From Streptomyces sp. NBC_00663 (lineage in GTDB: Bacteria > Actinomycetota > Actinomycetes > Streptomycetales > Streptomycetaceae), in the NCBI RefSeq assembly GCF_036226885.1, contig NZ_CP109027.1, forward strand, positions 496,001 through 560,000: 64,000 bases of DNA, in the 5' to 3' direction. This document shows positions 53,893-62,895 of the stretch, in pieces. Within the stretch, counting starts at the first letter, position 1, and every line of letters starts with the position of its first letter. The position numbers and the translations under genes were made by a program. Below the pieces are notes generated by a model, which did not search any database, was not told the origin of the DNA, and saw nothing but the letters and a program-made list of their open reading frames with translations.

Positions 53893-54576
53893 ATGACCGA
53901 CGACATCACCGCACCGACGCCCGTCCCCGCCACGTCCTCCTCGCCTGCCGACGCGTATGCCGGCGACCCCGCGGTGCGGGCGGAGTGGGACACCCGCTAC
54001 GCCGACCGACAGCAGCTGTGGAGCGGCGAGCCCAACGGCGCGCTGGTGGCGGAGGTCGCCGGGCTCGCCCCCGGACGTGTGCTCGACGTGGGCTGCGGCG
54101 AGGGCGCCGACGCCGTGTGGCTCGCGCGCGCCGGCTGGGAGGTGACCGCGCTCGATGTCTCGGGCGTGGCGCTGGAGCGGGCGGCCGGGCACGCGCGGGA
54201 CGCCGGCGTCACCGTGCGCTGGACGCACGCCGCACTGACCGAGGCGTCCCTCCCGCCGGCCTCCTTCGACCTGGTCTCCGCGCAGTACCCGGCGTTGCTG
54301 CGCACCCCCGACGCGGCGGCCGAACGCGCGCTGCTCGATGCCGTGGCACCCGGCGGCGTGCTGCTGCTCGTGCATCACGCGGGCATGGAGGGCCGGTCGG
54401 CGGACGACAGCGGCTTCGACCCGGCCGACTACGTCTGGCCCTCGATGGTCGCCGCGCTGCTCGACGCGGACTGGGAGGTGCAGGTGGACGAACAGCGGCC
54501 CCGCGTGGCTCCGGGCGGCGGCGCGGGCGCGCACCACACCGACGACGTGGTGCTGCGGGCCCGTCGGCTGCGCTGA
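53893..54576 (+). CDS. Class I SAM-dependent methyltransferase
   Basis: A 227-residue methyltransferase. Motif I is VLDVGCGEGADAVWLARAGW (SAM-binding glycine loop), followed by VTALDVSGVALERA (acidic end of strand 2) and FDLVSAQYPAL (motif II). It resembles TehB-like or UbiE-like small-molecule methyltransferases; the substrate cannot be named. The ATG at 53893 is used rather than the upstream GTG, which adds an arginine-rich stretch. The gene begins 83 bases after the helicase gene. Confidence 0.9.
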   Translation: MTDDITAPTPVPATSSSPADAYAGDPAVRAEWDTRYADRQQLWSGEPNGALVAEVAGLAPGRVLDVGCGEGADAVWLARAGWEVTALDVSGVALERAAGHARDAGVTVRWTHAALTEASLPPASFDLVSAQYPALLRTPDAAAERALLDAVAPGGVLLLVHHAGMEGRSADDSGFDPADYVWPSMVAALLDADWEVQVDEQRPRVAPGGGAGAHHTDDVVLRARRLR

Positions 54577-54675
54577 AGGCCCTGGCCGTCAGCAGCGGCC
54601 GTCACTGTGGGCGTCGCGGAACCGCTCCGCGGCGCTGGTAGCCTCCGCCTCAACGACGACGCGGGGGAGGCGGGC

Positions 54676-55062
54676 GTGGGGGCAGGGACGTCGGGTGCAA
54701 CCAGCCGTGGGCTGAGGGGGACGGGCGCCGGGATCCTCTTCGGCGGGTTGACCGCGGCCGTGTCCGTCGCCGCGATCGGCAGGGCCTGGGCGGCGTGTGA
54801 CATCGGCGGCGGTGCGGCGGCCAACGGCATGACCTTGCTGGTGCTCACGCCGCTCATCTGGATCGCCGCCGCCCTGCCGTGGATCGTCCTGCACAGCACC
54901 CTCGGACGACGGCACAGCGGGGCGGCCTGGGCCACGGGGCTTCTCTTCGCCGTGTGCCTGACCTGGTTCCTCGTGACATGGCTCGGTATGCCGGACTCCT
55001 ACCCCGCCCCGCTGTGCCCGGGCAACGTCCCGCCCTGGTGGCCGCGCCTCCTGCCCACCTGA
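54676..55062 (+). CDS. Small four-helix membrane protein of unknown function
   Basis: A 128-residue membrane protein with hydrophobic segments at about 17-37, 50-72 and 84-105. The start is GTG at 54676, preceded by GGGGGAGG; an in-frame GTG at 54607 has no such site. A pair of Cys (WAACD and APLCPG) could be on the same face. No family is recognised. Confidence 0.72.
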   Translation: MGAGTSGATSRGLRGTGAGILFGGLTAAVSVAAIGRAWAACDIGGGAAANGMTLLVLTPLIWIAAALPWIVLHSTLGRRHSGAAWATGLLFAVCLTWFLVTWLGMPDSYPAPLCPGNVPPWWPRLLPT

Positions 55063-55099
55063 CCGGGACCGGCGGGCCGGACGCCGCTCCGCCGAGGCT

Positions 55100-55789
55100 C
55101 TAACGGGCGACCTGGACATGGAAGTTGAAGTCGGTATGGCCGAGCGTGCCCATCAGCCGCAGCCAGATCGGCAGCACCATCTCGACGCCCCGGGCGGTCT
55201 CGATGCCGCCGAGGTCGATGACGCTGGACTCGGGCCAGCCGAAGGAGACCAGCAACTCGGTCACCTGCTTCTTGGCGCCGGTGTCCTCACCCGAGACGAA
55301 GACGTTGTGCGGGCCGGCGACACGAGCGGGCTCGACCATGACGGGGCAGCTCATGGTGTTGAGCGTCTTGACGACCTTCGCGTCGGGAAAGGCACGCTGG
55401 ATCTGCTCGCCGAGACTGTCGGTGTTGACCGGGTCCAGGGTGGGCGGCATACCGGCCGAGAAGTCCAGCGGGTTGGCGATGTCGATGACCACCTTGCCCA
55501 CCAGGTTCGTACGGCCCGCCGCGTCCAGCGCGTCCAGGGCCGCTCCTCCGGCGGTGGTGTTGACCACCGTCTCACCGAAGGCGGCGGCCTCGGCGAACGG
55601 CTTCAGCAGGACGTCCGCGTGGTCGGTGTGCCAGACCGCGAACGGCGGATTGCCCATCCCGTCGGGTTCCGTGCGGGCCAGGGTGGCCTGCGGATCACGC
55701 GTACCGATCGCCACCTCGTGGCCCAGCGAGGCGAGCTTGGTGGCGATCGTCCGGCCGACGATGCCGGTACCGAGAACTGCGTAACGCAT
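55100..55789 (-). CDS. F420-dependent NADP reductase-like (coenzyme F420 family) oxidoreductase
   Basis: A 229-residue Rossmann protein. It opens with MRYAVLGTGIVGRTIATKLASLGHEVAIGTRD (GxGxxG), has VVIDIANPLDFSAGMPP and VVKTLNTMSCPVMVEP, and ends GGIETARGVEMVLPIWLRLM. This is the plan of NADPH-F420 reductase and related short ketoacid-like proteins. F420 is common in Streptomyces, so hydride transfer between NADPH and F420 is likely, but some members act on other substrates. The ATG at 55789 is the start of the Rossmann strand. Confidence 0.9.
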   Translation of the reverse strand: MRYAVLGTGIVGRTIATKLASLGHEVAIGTRDPQATLARTEPDGMGNPPFAVWHTDHADVLLKPFAEAAAFGETVVNTTAGGAALDALDAAGRTNLVGKVVIDIANPLDFSAGMPPTLDPVNTDSLGEQIQRAFPDAKVVKTLNTMSCPVMVEPARVAGPHNVFVSGEDTGAKKQVTELLVSFGWPESSVIDLGGIETARGVEMVLPIWLRLMGTLGHTDFNFHVQVAR

Positions 55790-55874
55790 GAGGATCCGAT
55801 CCTTCCCGGACGAGCCGGGACGACGGCATGCGCCCGGCTCCGGGAACGAACCTAGACCGAGTCGTACGGTTTTG

Positions 55875-56117
55875 CTACGCGGCCAGCGTCTTGTCCTTCT
55901 TCGCGCGCGCGGCCTCGGCGCCGTACCTGCGCAGCAGCGCGTCCGCCACGGCGAGGGCATCCTCAGCGGTACGGGCGCCGGTCAGTACGCACAGCGTGTA
56001 CGTGGCGTCCTCAAGAGCGCGACCGCTGCGACCGGTGGCCAGCCTGTCGTGATCGATGCGCGCCTCGGCGAACCGTGCCAGCGCGACACGCAGCTCTCTC
56101 TCCGCCGGAAGAATCAT
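55875..56117 (-). CDS. DUF5133-type small regulator-like protein
   Basis: An 80-residue helical protein (MILPAERELRVALARFAEARI, ALEDATYTLCVLTGARTAEDALAVADALL) of a family common in Streptomyces and named DUF5133 in databases, as far as I recall. It is short and without signal or membrane helix. Function is unknown. It has an ATG at 56117; a GTG or ATG upstream is less likely because the domain starts at MILPAERE. Confidence 0.8.
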   Translation of the reverse strand: MILPAERELRVALARFAEARIDHDRLATGRSGRALEDATYTLCVLTGARTAEDALAVADALLRRYGAEAARAKKDKTLAA

Positions 56118-56261
56118 GATGAGTTCCCCTCTCACACCGCCGCTCGGCACCCGGCGGCGCCGGGCAGAATCCCAAGTGCCCCGCCTGGGACGATCTACGC
56201 ATCGGGCGCCCGTGGACCGGGGAGCCTCTGGCCGAAGTTCGACGGGTCGCTGAGCGGAGGT

Positions 56262-56963
56262 CTACTCAGGGACGAGGACGGTCAGCCACTGCCCCTCACG
56301 AGGCCGGTAGCCGTAACGGTCCATCAGGCCGGAGACGATCGCCGGGACATGGCCGGCTCCATAGACGATGGCCACTTTGATCGGCTCGTCGGCGCGCTCT
56401 GTGTGGATCTCGCCGAGCGCGGCGAGCAGTCGTTCGTCACGCCGGCCGGTCATGGCGTGTTCCACGGGGTCGTCGGCGAGCAGCTCCGCCCGTGGTGTCT
56501 GCGGCAGATCATCGACGGCCAGGTCCTCGTCGAGGAAGGCCCGGGGACCGCGCAGAGCGAACACGAGGCCCATCACGGGAGCCGCGACCATGAGGAGCAC
56601 GTACAGCCAACGCGGCAGTGTCCTGAGGTCCGCCATCGCCTCGGCCGCGGTCACATCCGGGTTGACGACCGGTACGGACTCGGGAAGGAACACGTCGTCG
56701 CGCTGCTCCTGGAGGCCGTTGCGCCGACGCCGTGGGGCGAATCGGTAGGCGAGGGTGAGGGCACTCACGCCCACCGAGCGGCCTCTGATGCCCTCCAGGA
56801 CGATGAGGTCGCAGGCGCTGAGTCTGGTGCGGACCTGGGAGTAGAAGGTCGGCGAGGCGACATGCAGCATCGGGAAGATCACGAATTCGAGCGGGGTGCC
56901 GCTCCGCCGCATGGTGATCACGGCGGAGCAGACGGCGTATCCGGTCACCTCGATGATCTGCAT
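56262..56963 (-). CDS. TraB/PrgY-like (Tiki superfamily) membrane protein
   Basis: A 233-residue protein with a membrane helix at about 119-137 (WLYVLLMVAAPVMGLVFAL). The conserved TraB-type elements seem present: an opening strand FVIFPMLHVAS with His, LIVLEGIRG, and near the end IKVAIVYGAGHVPAIVSGL, the GxGHxP motif of this superfamily. The family includes predicted metalloproteases and pheromone shutdown proteins. Function here is unknown; the match is partial. Confidence 0.68.
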   Translation of the reverse strand: MQIIEVTGYAVCSAVITMRRSGTPLEFVIFPMLHVASPTFYSQVRTRLSACDLIVLEGIRGRSVGVSALTLAYRFAPRRRRNGLQEQRDDVFLPESVPVVNPDVTAAEAMADLRTLPRWLYVLLMVAAPVMGLVFALRGPRAFLDEDLAVDDLPQTPRAELLADDPVEHAMTGRRDERLLAALGEIHTERADEPIKVAIVYGAGHVPAIVSGLMDRYGYRPREGQWLTVLVPE

Positions 56964-57056
56964 GATTCCCCCGTGCGCGCAGCCGTGGCCCGTGTACCTG
57001 TACCCGGGACACGAGTGCGACGCGCCGCCCGGTTCCCGGCCCCGGCCGGGGGCGTC

Positions 57057-58160
57057 TCAGAGGCCGTCCGCGAGGCGTTGTCGGTCCTTCTCGTCCCAGG
57101 TCCTGGTGTCGCGGGGCCGGGTGTACGGTTCGGCGTCCGGCGGGAGGCCGCCCGCCACGGCCCGCTGCCGTGCCGTCTCCGCGTCGAACTCCAGGCCCAG
57201 CAGGACCGCGAGGTTGCTGATCCACAGCCAGATCAGGAAGACGATGACGCCGGCCATGGTCCCGTAGGTCTTGTTGTACGAGGCGAAGCCGGCGACGTAC
57301 AGCGCGAAGCCGGCGGAGGCGACCAGCCAGATGAGCAGGGCCAGGACGCTGCCCGGGGTGATCCAGCGGAATCCCATCACCCGGGCGTTCGGCGTGGCCC
57401 AGTACAGGATCGCGATCATGATCGTGACGAGGAGGACGAGGACGGGCCATTTGGCGATCGCCCACACCGTCAGCGCGGTGTCTCCCAGCCCGAGGGCGGT
57501 CCCGGCCTGGTGGGCCAGGGCGCCGGTGAAGACCACCATCAGCGCGCTGGCCACCGCCAGCACCATCAGCACGACGGTCACCCCGAGCCGAACCGGAAGC
57601 ACCTTCCACACCGGGCGCCCCTCCGGCATGTCGTAGACGGCGTTGGCGGCGCGGATGAAGGCGGCCACATAGCCGGACGCCGACCACACCGCCAGCGCCA
57701 GGCCGACGATCGCCATGACCGAGCCGGTACCGGACTGGTCCTGCAACTGCTGCACAGCCCGGGTGATGATGTCGCGGGCCGAGCCGGGGGTGAGCTGCCT
57801 GAGGTTGTCCAGCACGGTGTCCGTGGCCGACCTGCCCGCGATGCCCAGCAGGGACACGAGCACCAGCAGGGCCGGGAACAGCGACAGCACTCCGTAGTAC
57901 GTCAGGGCCGCGGCGCGATCGGCGAGTTCGTCGTTCTTGAACTCGCGCAGGCTGCCCTTGAGCACGGCCACCCACGCCTTCGCGGGCAGCTTGGCCGGCG
58001 AGTCCGGCGCCCGTCGCTCCACCTCGGGGGGCGGTCCGAACCGCTCCTCGTCGGTGTCGGGGGCGGTGACGCCGCGTTCCGTCTCGTCACCGGGAGCGTC
58101 CCGCACCGACCGGGAGTGCCGCTCACCGTTCCCGTGCCCGAGGTTCTGCCGTTCGCTCAT
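57057..58160 (-). CDS. YihY/BrkB family membrane protein
   Basis: A 367-residue membrane protein of the YihY/virulence factor BrkB family. A disordered N-terminus (1-55, rich in Asp, Glu and Pro) is followed by about six helices, the first at about 85-110 (AAALTYYGVLSLFPALLVLVSLLG). The typical FIRAANAVYDMPEGRPVWK and FASYNKTYGTMAGVIVFLIWLW motifs are present. Its function is not firmly known; earlier assignment as RNase BN is generally considered mistaken. Confidence 0.93.
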   Translation of the reverse strand: MSERQNLGHGNGERHSRSVRDAPGDETERGVTAPDTDEERFGPPPEVERRAPDSPAKLPAKAWVAVLKGSLREFKNDELADRAAALTYYGVLSLFPALLVLVSLLGIAGRSATDTVLDNLRQLTPGSARDIITRAVQQLQDQSGTGSVMAIVGLALAVWSASGYVAAFIRAANAVYDMPEGRPVWKVLPVRLGVTVVLMVLAVASALMVVFTGALAHQAGTALGLGDTALTVWAIAKWPVLVLLVTIMIAILYWATPNARVMGFRWITPGSVLALLIWLVASAGFALYVAGFASYNKTYGTMAGVIVFLIWLWISNLAVLLGLEFDAETARQRAVAGGLPPDAEPYTRPRDTRTWDEKDRQRLADGL

Positions 58161-58241
58161 GGCCGCCGGGTAACCATCCAGGTCGAGCTCATGTGTGGCC
58201 GGCCATCACCGCCAACCTTTGGCCATGGATATCCTCTGTCG

Positions 58242-59225
58242 ATGTCCCATGAGTCTGTGCGCGCGGGAGTCGCTCTCGCCGGTGTGATGGCGCACTGCGG
58301 CGGAAGCCCGGTCGATGCCGTGAGGATGCTGGTGGGGGCCGTCGCCTCGGCGCCGGCGGCTGCGGAGCCCTATGAGGTGCTCGCCGAGTTGTGGCGAGAG
58401 CGACGTTCGCAGGTCAAGGCGGGGCTCGCGGGCGACGGCTCCGTGAGCACGGTGCCGGCCCAGGCCTATTTCTTCTTTCTCGACGGAGCGATGGACGACG
58501 CGGTGATGACCCTCGGCTCGGTCACCGGGGTGCGGCCCGACGTGGCGTGGGGCGCGGCGCCCTGGTTCGGCGACGCACGCCTGCTCGGTGGGGTGAGTGC
58601 CGGGGCGCTGGCCGAGGCCTGTCTGCGGACGTTGGACTACGGCCACGACCTGGATTCCGAGGAGATGCGTGCCCGGTTCGCGCCCTGGTTCCGGGCCGTC
58701 GACGTCGTGTCCGCACGCAGCCCCGTGCCTGAGTCGCTGGCCGCCATGGCCCGGCTGCCGCGCGCCTGTGGCCGTCATGATCTGTCGTTCGCCCTGTGCG
58801 ACCGCGCCGACACCGCCGGGCCCTCGATGTGGACCGAGGTCGCACGAGCGGGCACCTGGCGTGCGACGGGTGACCTGGACCGGGCCGCGTCGGCTTTCGA
58901 ACGTGCCCTGGCCCTGGAACCCGGCAACTGGTCGCTCTACCTGGACCTCGCCGACGTACGTGCCGAACTGGGCGACTTCGCCGCGGCCGTGGGCCGGGTG
59001 GAACAGGGGCTGGCGCTCGCGCCCGGCGAGGTCTCCCTCCGTGCCGCGCGCGCCGCCTATCGCGCGCGCCTGTCCGGCTCGCCGGAGGATCTGCGGGCCC
59101 TGATCCTGATGGCGCCGGAACTCACCGCCACCGGCTACCGCGCCCTGCTGTTCGACTACGCGTGCGCGGGCGAGGGACTGCCCCGCCACCTGGTGGCCGA
59201 AGCCCGCCGGGCACGCGAGAGCTGA
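58242..59225 (+). CDS. Tetratricopeptide-type repeat protein
   Basis: A 327-residue soluble helical protein. Clear TPR-like pairs are seen in TWRATGDLDRAASAFERALALEPGNWSLYLDLADVRAELGDFAAAVGRVEQGLALAPGEVSLRAARA. The first half (to about 190) is also helical but not clearly TPR. The ATG at 58242 has no very strong ribosome site. Likely a protein-protein adaptor; partners unknown. Confidence 0.85.
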   Translation: MSHESVRAGVALAGVMAHCGGSPVDAVRMLVGAVASAPAAAEPYEVLAELWRERRSQVKAGLAGDGSVSTVPAQAYFFFLDGAMDDAVMTLGSVTGVRPDVAWGAAPWFGDARLLGGVSAGALAEACLRTLDYGHDLDSEEMRARFAPWFRAVDVVSARSPVPESLAAMARLPRACGRHDLSFALCDRADTAGPSMWTEVARAGTWRATGDLDRAASAFERALALEPGNWSLYLDLADVRAELGDFAAAVGRVEQGLALAPGEVSLRAARAAYRARLSGSPEDLRALILMAPELTATGYRALLFDYACAGEGLPRHLVAEARRARES

Positions 59226-59380
59226 ACACGCCTGCGGCCGGCGCGACGCCGCGTGCAGGAGAGGCTGCCGAAGGACCGGCGCCTTGTCATCCGGGGATGA
59301 AATTCCGTTCCGGAGGACTCAACTCCCCCACAGCCCCCAGTAATTCGCTCAAACATTCGTCGCGGCGCTGCCATATTCGA

Positions 59381-59401
59381 CAACCACTTCGGAGGTGGTT
59401 G
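59381..59401 (+). promoter_or_regulatory. Hairpin over the ribosome site and GTG start of the carboxylase gene
   Basis: The arms CAACCAC (59381-59387) and GTGGTTG (59395-59401) enclose most of the ribosome site (GGAGG, 59391-59395) and pair with the first base of the GTG start (59401). In the folded state translation would be blocked, so it may be a translational switch. Confidence 0.35.
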
Positions 59402-60975
59402 TGACCAAAGAGGCGACGACATCCGGCCCGCCGCAGGCAGTTGCGCACGTTCCGCCCGGTACCGCGGAGCGGATCACCGACCTGACCCGCCGCCGCGAGC
59501 GGGCGCTGACGGTGGAAGGGGCGCGCAGGCGCGGGGAGTTCGGGGCCCGGGAGCGGATCGAGCGGCTGGTGGACAAGGGGTCCTTCACCGAGACCGGGCT
59601 GTTCGTGCGGGCCCGGCCGAACGGGGGTGACGACCGGCGTCCCTACGGCGACGGGGTCGTCACCGGGTTCGGCACTGTCGACGGGCGCCGAGTGTGCGTG
59701 TTCGCCCAGGACTCCGCCGTGTTCGGCGGCAGCATGGGCGAGGCGTTCGGCGAGAAGACCCTCGCCCTGATGGATCTCGCTCTGCGGACGGGCTGTCCGG
59801 TCGTCGGGCTCAATGACGGGGGCGGTGCCCGTATCCAGGAAGGCGTCACCTCCCTCGCCCTCTACGCCGAACTGGTGCGCCGCAACGTCCAGGCGTCCGG
59901 GGTGATTCCACAGATCTCGGTCGTGCTCGGCCCGTGCGCGGGCGGCGCCGCCTACTCGCCCGCGATCACCGACTTCACGGTCATGGTGGACGGCGCCTCG
60001 CACATGTTCGTCACCGGCCCCGACGTCATCGAGGCCGTCACCGGCGAGCGCGCCACCGCCGAGGAGCTGGGCGGCGCCCGCACCAGCAACGCCGTGAACG
60101 GCAACGCACACTTCCTCGCCGCCGACGAGGACGACGCCCTGGACGTCGTACGCGATCTGCTCTCCTACCTTCCGGCCAACAACCTGGAGCCCCCACCGGC
60201 CTACGCGCCCGGCGACGCCCCCGCCGGGGACCTGCTCGACACCGTCGTGCCGGATCGGCTCGGGCAGGCGTACGACATGCGCGCGATCCTGCGGGCGGTG
60301 GTCGACGACGGTGAACTGCTGGACGTGCAGGAGCTGTTCGCGCCGAACATCGTGTGCGCACTGGCACGGATCGAGGGAAGGTCGGTCGGTGTCGTCGCCA
60401 ATCAGCCGCTGCACTTCGCCGGGGTCCTCGACATCGACGCCTCCGAGAAGGCCGCCCGGTTCGTACGGTTCTGCGACGCGTTCGGCATTCCGCTGCTCAC
60501 GTTCGCCGACGTCCCCGGCTATCTGTCCGGCGTACGGCAGGAGCGCGGCGGCATCATCCGGCGCGGTGCCAAGCTGCTGTACGCCTACGCCGAGGCCACC
60601 GTCCCCAAGGTCACCGTCGTCGTGCGCAAGGCGTACGGGGGCGGGTACGCAGTGATGGGGTCCAAGCACCTCGGCGCCGACATCAACCTCGCCTGGCCCA
60701 GCGCCCGGATCGCCGTCATGGGCGCCGAGGGGGCGGTGGGCCTCCTGCACCGGCGCGAGCTGGCCGCCGCCGACGATCCCGAGGCGCTGCGGGCCCGTCT
60801 GGTCGCCGCGTACGAGGGCACCCACGGCACGCCGTACCTCGCCGCCGAACGCGGGTACGTCGACGCCGTCATCGCCCCGCGCGACACCCGCGACCACATC
60901 TGCCGCGCCCTCGCCGCCCTGCACGGCAAACGCGCGCCGCTGCCGCAGCGCAGGCACGGCAACATCCCGCTCTGA
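59401..60975 (+). CDS. Acyl-CoA carboxylase beta subunit (carboxyltransferase)
   Basis: A 524-residue carboxyltransferase of the PccB/AccD type, which moves CO2 from biotin to an acyl-CoA. The N-terminus has RRRGEFGARERIERLVDKGSF; the acyl-CoA half has LNDGGGARIQEGV and LGPCAGGAAYSPA; the biotin half has VPGYLSGVRQERGGIIRRGAKLLYAYAEA and RKAYGGGYAVMGSKHL. GTG at 59401 has GGAGG five bases upstream; a GTG six bases earlier is unlikely. It is followed by a fatty acyl-AMP ligase gene and a PKS gene, matching the role of AccD4 in activating an extender for a Claisen condensation. No biotin-carrier gene is adjacent. Confidence 0.95.
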   Translation: MTKEATTSGPPQAVAHVPPGTAERITDLTRRRERALTVEGARRRGEFGARERIERLVDKGSFTETGLFVRARPNGGDDRRPYGDGVVTGFGTVDGRRVCVFAQDSAVFGGSMGEAFGEKTLALMDLALRTGCPVVGLNDGGGARIQEGVTSLALYAELVRRNVQASGVIPQISVVLGPCAGGAAYSPAITDFTVMVDGASHMFVTGPDVIEAVTGERATAEELGGARTSNAVNGNAHFLAADEDDALDVVRDLLSYLPANNLEPPPAYAPGDAPAGDLLDTVVPDRLGQAYDMRAILRAVVDDGELLDVQELFAPNIVCALARIEGRSVGVVANQPLHFAGVLDIDASEKAARFVRFCDAFGIPLLTFADVPGYLSGVRQERGGIIRRGAKLLYAYAEATVPKVTVVVRKAYGGGYAVMGSKHLGADINLAWPSARIAVMGAEGAVGLLHRRELAAADDPEALRARLVAAYEGTHGTPYLAAERGYVDAVIAPRDTRDHICRALAALHGKRAPLPQRRHGNIPL

Positions 60976-61071
60976 GCCCCGCGTCCTCAGAAGGCCTCCC
61001 TCCCGCGATCCGCACCGAGGCGCATCCCCCACCCTCCACGCCCGCCCCGCGACTTCAGGAGCCACGCCCCC

Positions 61072-62895
61072 ATGGACAGCCGCCACCCCCCGCTCTCCCC
61101 CACGTGCCCGACCCTGCCCGAGTACGTGCGGCACTGGGCCGCGACCACGCCCGACCGGCGGGCGCTCACCTTCGTCGAGTACCCGGCGCCGCACTCCCGC
61201 GGTGTCCACCGGACCCTGACCTGGCGGCGGCTGGACCTGCGGGTGCGCGCGCTCGCCGCCCGGCTCGCCGAGAGGGCCGAACCGGGGGCGCGGGTCGCGC
61301 TGTTGTGTCCGCAGGGCATCGAGTACGTCACCGGGTTCCTGGCGGCGCTCACAGCCGGGCTGATCGCCGTACCGCTGTATCCGCCCGGCCTGCCCGGGCA
61401 CGCGGACCGGCTCTCGGGAGTGCTGGCCGACGCGCGTTGCTCGGCCGTCGTGACCACGAGTCGGGTGCGGCAGGAGGTGGCGGAGCTCTGCGCACGGACC
61501 GCGCCGGACCCGATGCGGATCGTCTGCGCCGACGAGGTGCCGGACGACGCCGCGGACGGCGACCGGCAGCCGGCCGCACCGGATGCCGAGGCGATCGCCT
61601 ATCTCCAGTACACCTCCGGTTCGACGCGGGCTCCGGCCGGGGTGGAGATCACTCATGGCAACGTCGTCGCCAACGCCCGGCAGGCGCTGAGCGCCTACGG
61701 TGCCGATGCCCACCCGGTGACCTGTGTGGGCTGGCTGCCGCTCTACCACGACATGGGGCTGGTGCTGAGCGTCGCCGCACCCGTGGTGCGCGGTGCGCTG
61801 TCGGTGCTGATGGACCCGGCCGCCTTCCTCAACGAGCCCGTACGGTGGCTGCGGCTGCTCGGCACGCATCCGCGGGCCCTCAGCGCGGCACCCAACTTCG
61901 CGTACGACTACTGCGCCGGCGCCGTCACCGACGCGCAGAAGGCCGACCTGCGTCTCGACGGGGTCGCCGCGCTGATCAACGGCAGCGAGCCGGTCCGCCC
62001 CGGCACGGCCGACCGCTTCCACGCCGCCTTCGCCGACCGGGGCCTGCCCGCCACGGCGCACTGTCCCTCGTACGGGCTGGCCGAGGCCACCGTCTTCGTC
62101 AGTGCCGCCCGGCCGGGTGAGCCGCTCGGCCGGTTCGCCCTGGACCGGGACGCCCTCGCCGCCGGGAAGGCCCTGCCCGCGCGGCCCGACGACCCCAGGG
62201 CCGTGCTGCTGGCCGGCTGCGGCACCCCGGCGGGGCAGCGGGTGCGGATCGCCGACCCCGTCGGCCGTGCCGTCCTGGCCGAGGGGGAGGTCGGGGAGAT
62301 CTGGGTGCAGGGACCCAACGTCGGGCGCGGCTACTGGGGTCGGGGGGAGGAGAGCGAGCGGGTCTTCGGGGCGGAGTTCGGTGGCGGCCCGGACGCGCCG
62401 GGCGGGCGGTGGCTGCGCACCGGGGACCTGGGCGCGGTGCTGGACGGGCAGTTGATCGTCACCGGGCGGCTCAAGGACCTCGTCATCGTCGACGGGCGCA
62501 ATCACTATCCGCAGGACCTGGAGGCCACGGCCCAGGACGCGCATCCGGCGGTACGGCGCGACCGGCTCGCCGTGTTCGCCGTGCCGGGTGCCGCGGCTGA
62601 GCGGGTGGTGGTGGTCGCCGAGCACGTACGGACCGTGTCCCTGGCCGAGTTGGACGTGCCGGGTGTGGTGCGGGCCGTGCGTGGCGCGGTGTCCGGGCGG
62701 CACGGGCTGCGGCTCGCCGACATCGTGCTCGTGCCGCCGGGCGCCGTCGCCCGCACGTCCAGCGGCAAGGTGTCGCGGGCGCTGACGCGGGCTCGGTATC
62801 TGGAAGGGGCGTATCAGCGAGCCGGCGACGCGCAGGCAGACGGCACACCGGCTCCCCCGCCCTCCGCCGGCCCCGTCTCCGAGGCCGCCGGATGA
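61072..62895 (+). CDS. Fatty acyl-AMP ligase (FadD32-like)
   Basis: A 607-residue adenylating enzyme. The ATP motif is YTSGSTRAPAGVEITHGNV; this mode, with Ala-Pro, is typical of FAALs rather than fatty acyl-CoA ligases. Later motifs are YHDMGLV, SYGLAEATVFV and the closing RLKDLVIVDGRNHYPQDLEAT and RTSSGKVSR. FAALs activate fatty acids as acyl-AMP and load them on an ACP of a partner PKS. Its stop overlaps the PKS start (ATGA), so the two are coupled. The order and motif form recall FadD32, which loads the long acyl chain on Pks13. Confidence 0.94.
   Translation: MDSRHPPLSPTCPTLPEYVRHWAATTPDRRALTFVEYPAPHSRGVHRTLTWRRLDLRVRALAARLAERAEPGARVALLCPQGIEYVTGFLAALTAGLIAVPLYPPGLPGHADRLSGVLADARCSAVVTTSRVRQEVAELCARTAPDPMRIVCADEVPDDAADGDRQPAAPDAEAIAYLQYTSGSTRAPAGVEITHGNVVANARQALSAYGADAHPVTCVGWLPLYHDMGLVLSVAAPVVRGALSVLMDPAAFLNEPVRWLRLLGTHPRALSAAPNFAYDYCAGAVTDAQKADLRLDGVAALINGSEPVRPGTADRFHAAFADRGLPATAHCPSYGLAEATVFVSAARPGEPLGRFALDRDALAAGKALPARPDDPRAVLLAGCGTPAGQRVRIADPVGRAVLAEGEVGEIWVQGPNVGRGYWGRGEESERVFGAEFGGGPDAPGGRWLRTGDLGAVLDGQLIVTGRLKDLVIVDGRNHYPQDLEATAQDAHPAVRRDRLAVFAVPGAAAERVVVVAEHVRTVSLAELDVPGVVRAVRGAVSGRHGLRLADIVLVPPGAVARTSSGKVSRALTRARYLEGAYQRAGDAQADGTPAPPPSAGPVSEAAG

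Noticed and set aside
59287..62703. A 1138-codon minus-strand frame opposite the carboxylase and ligase genes
   Set aside because: It has no motifs and antisense-like composition; the plus-strand genes show all catalytic motifs.
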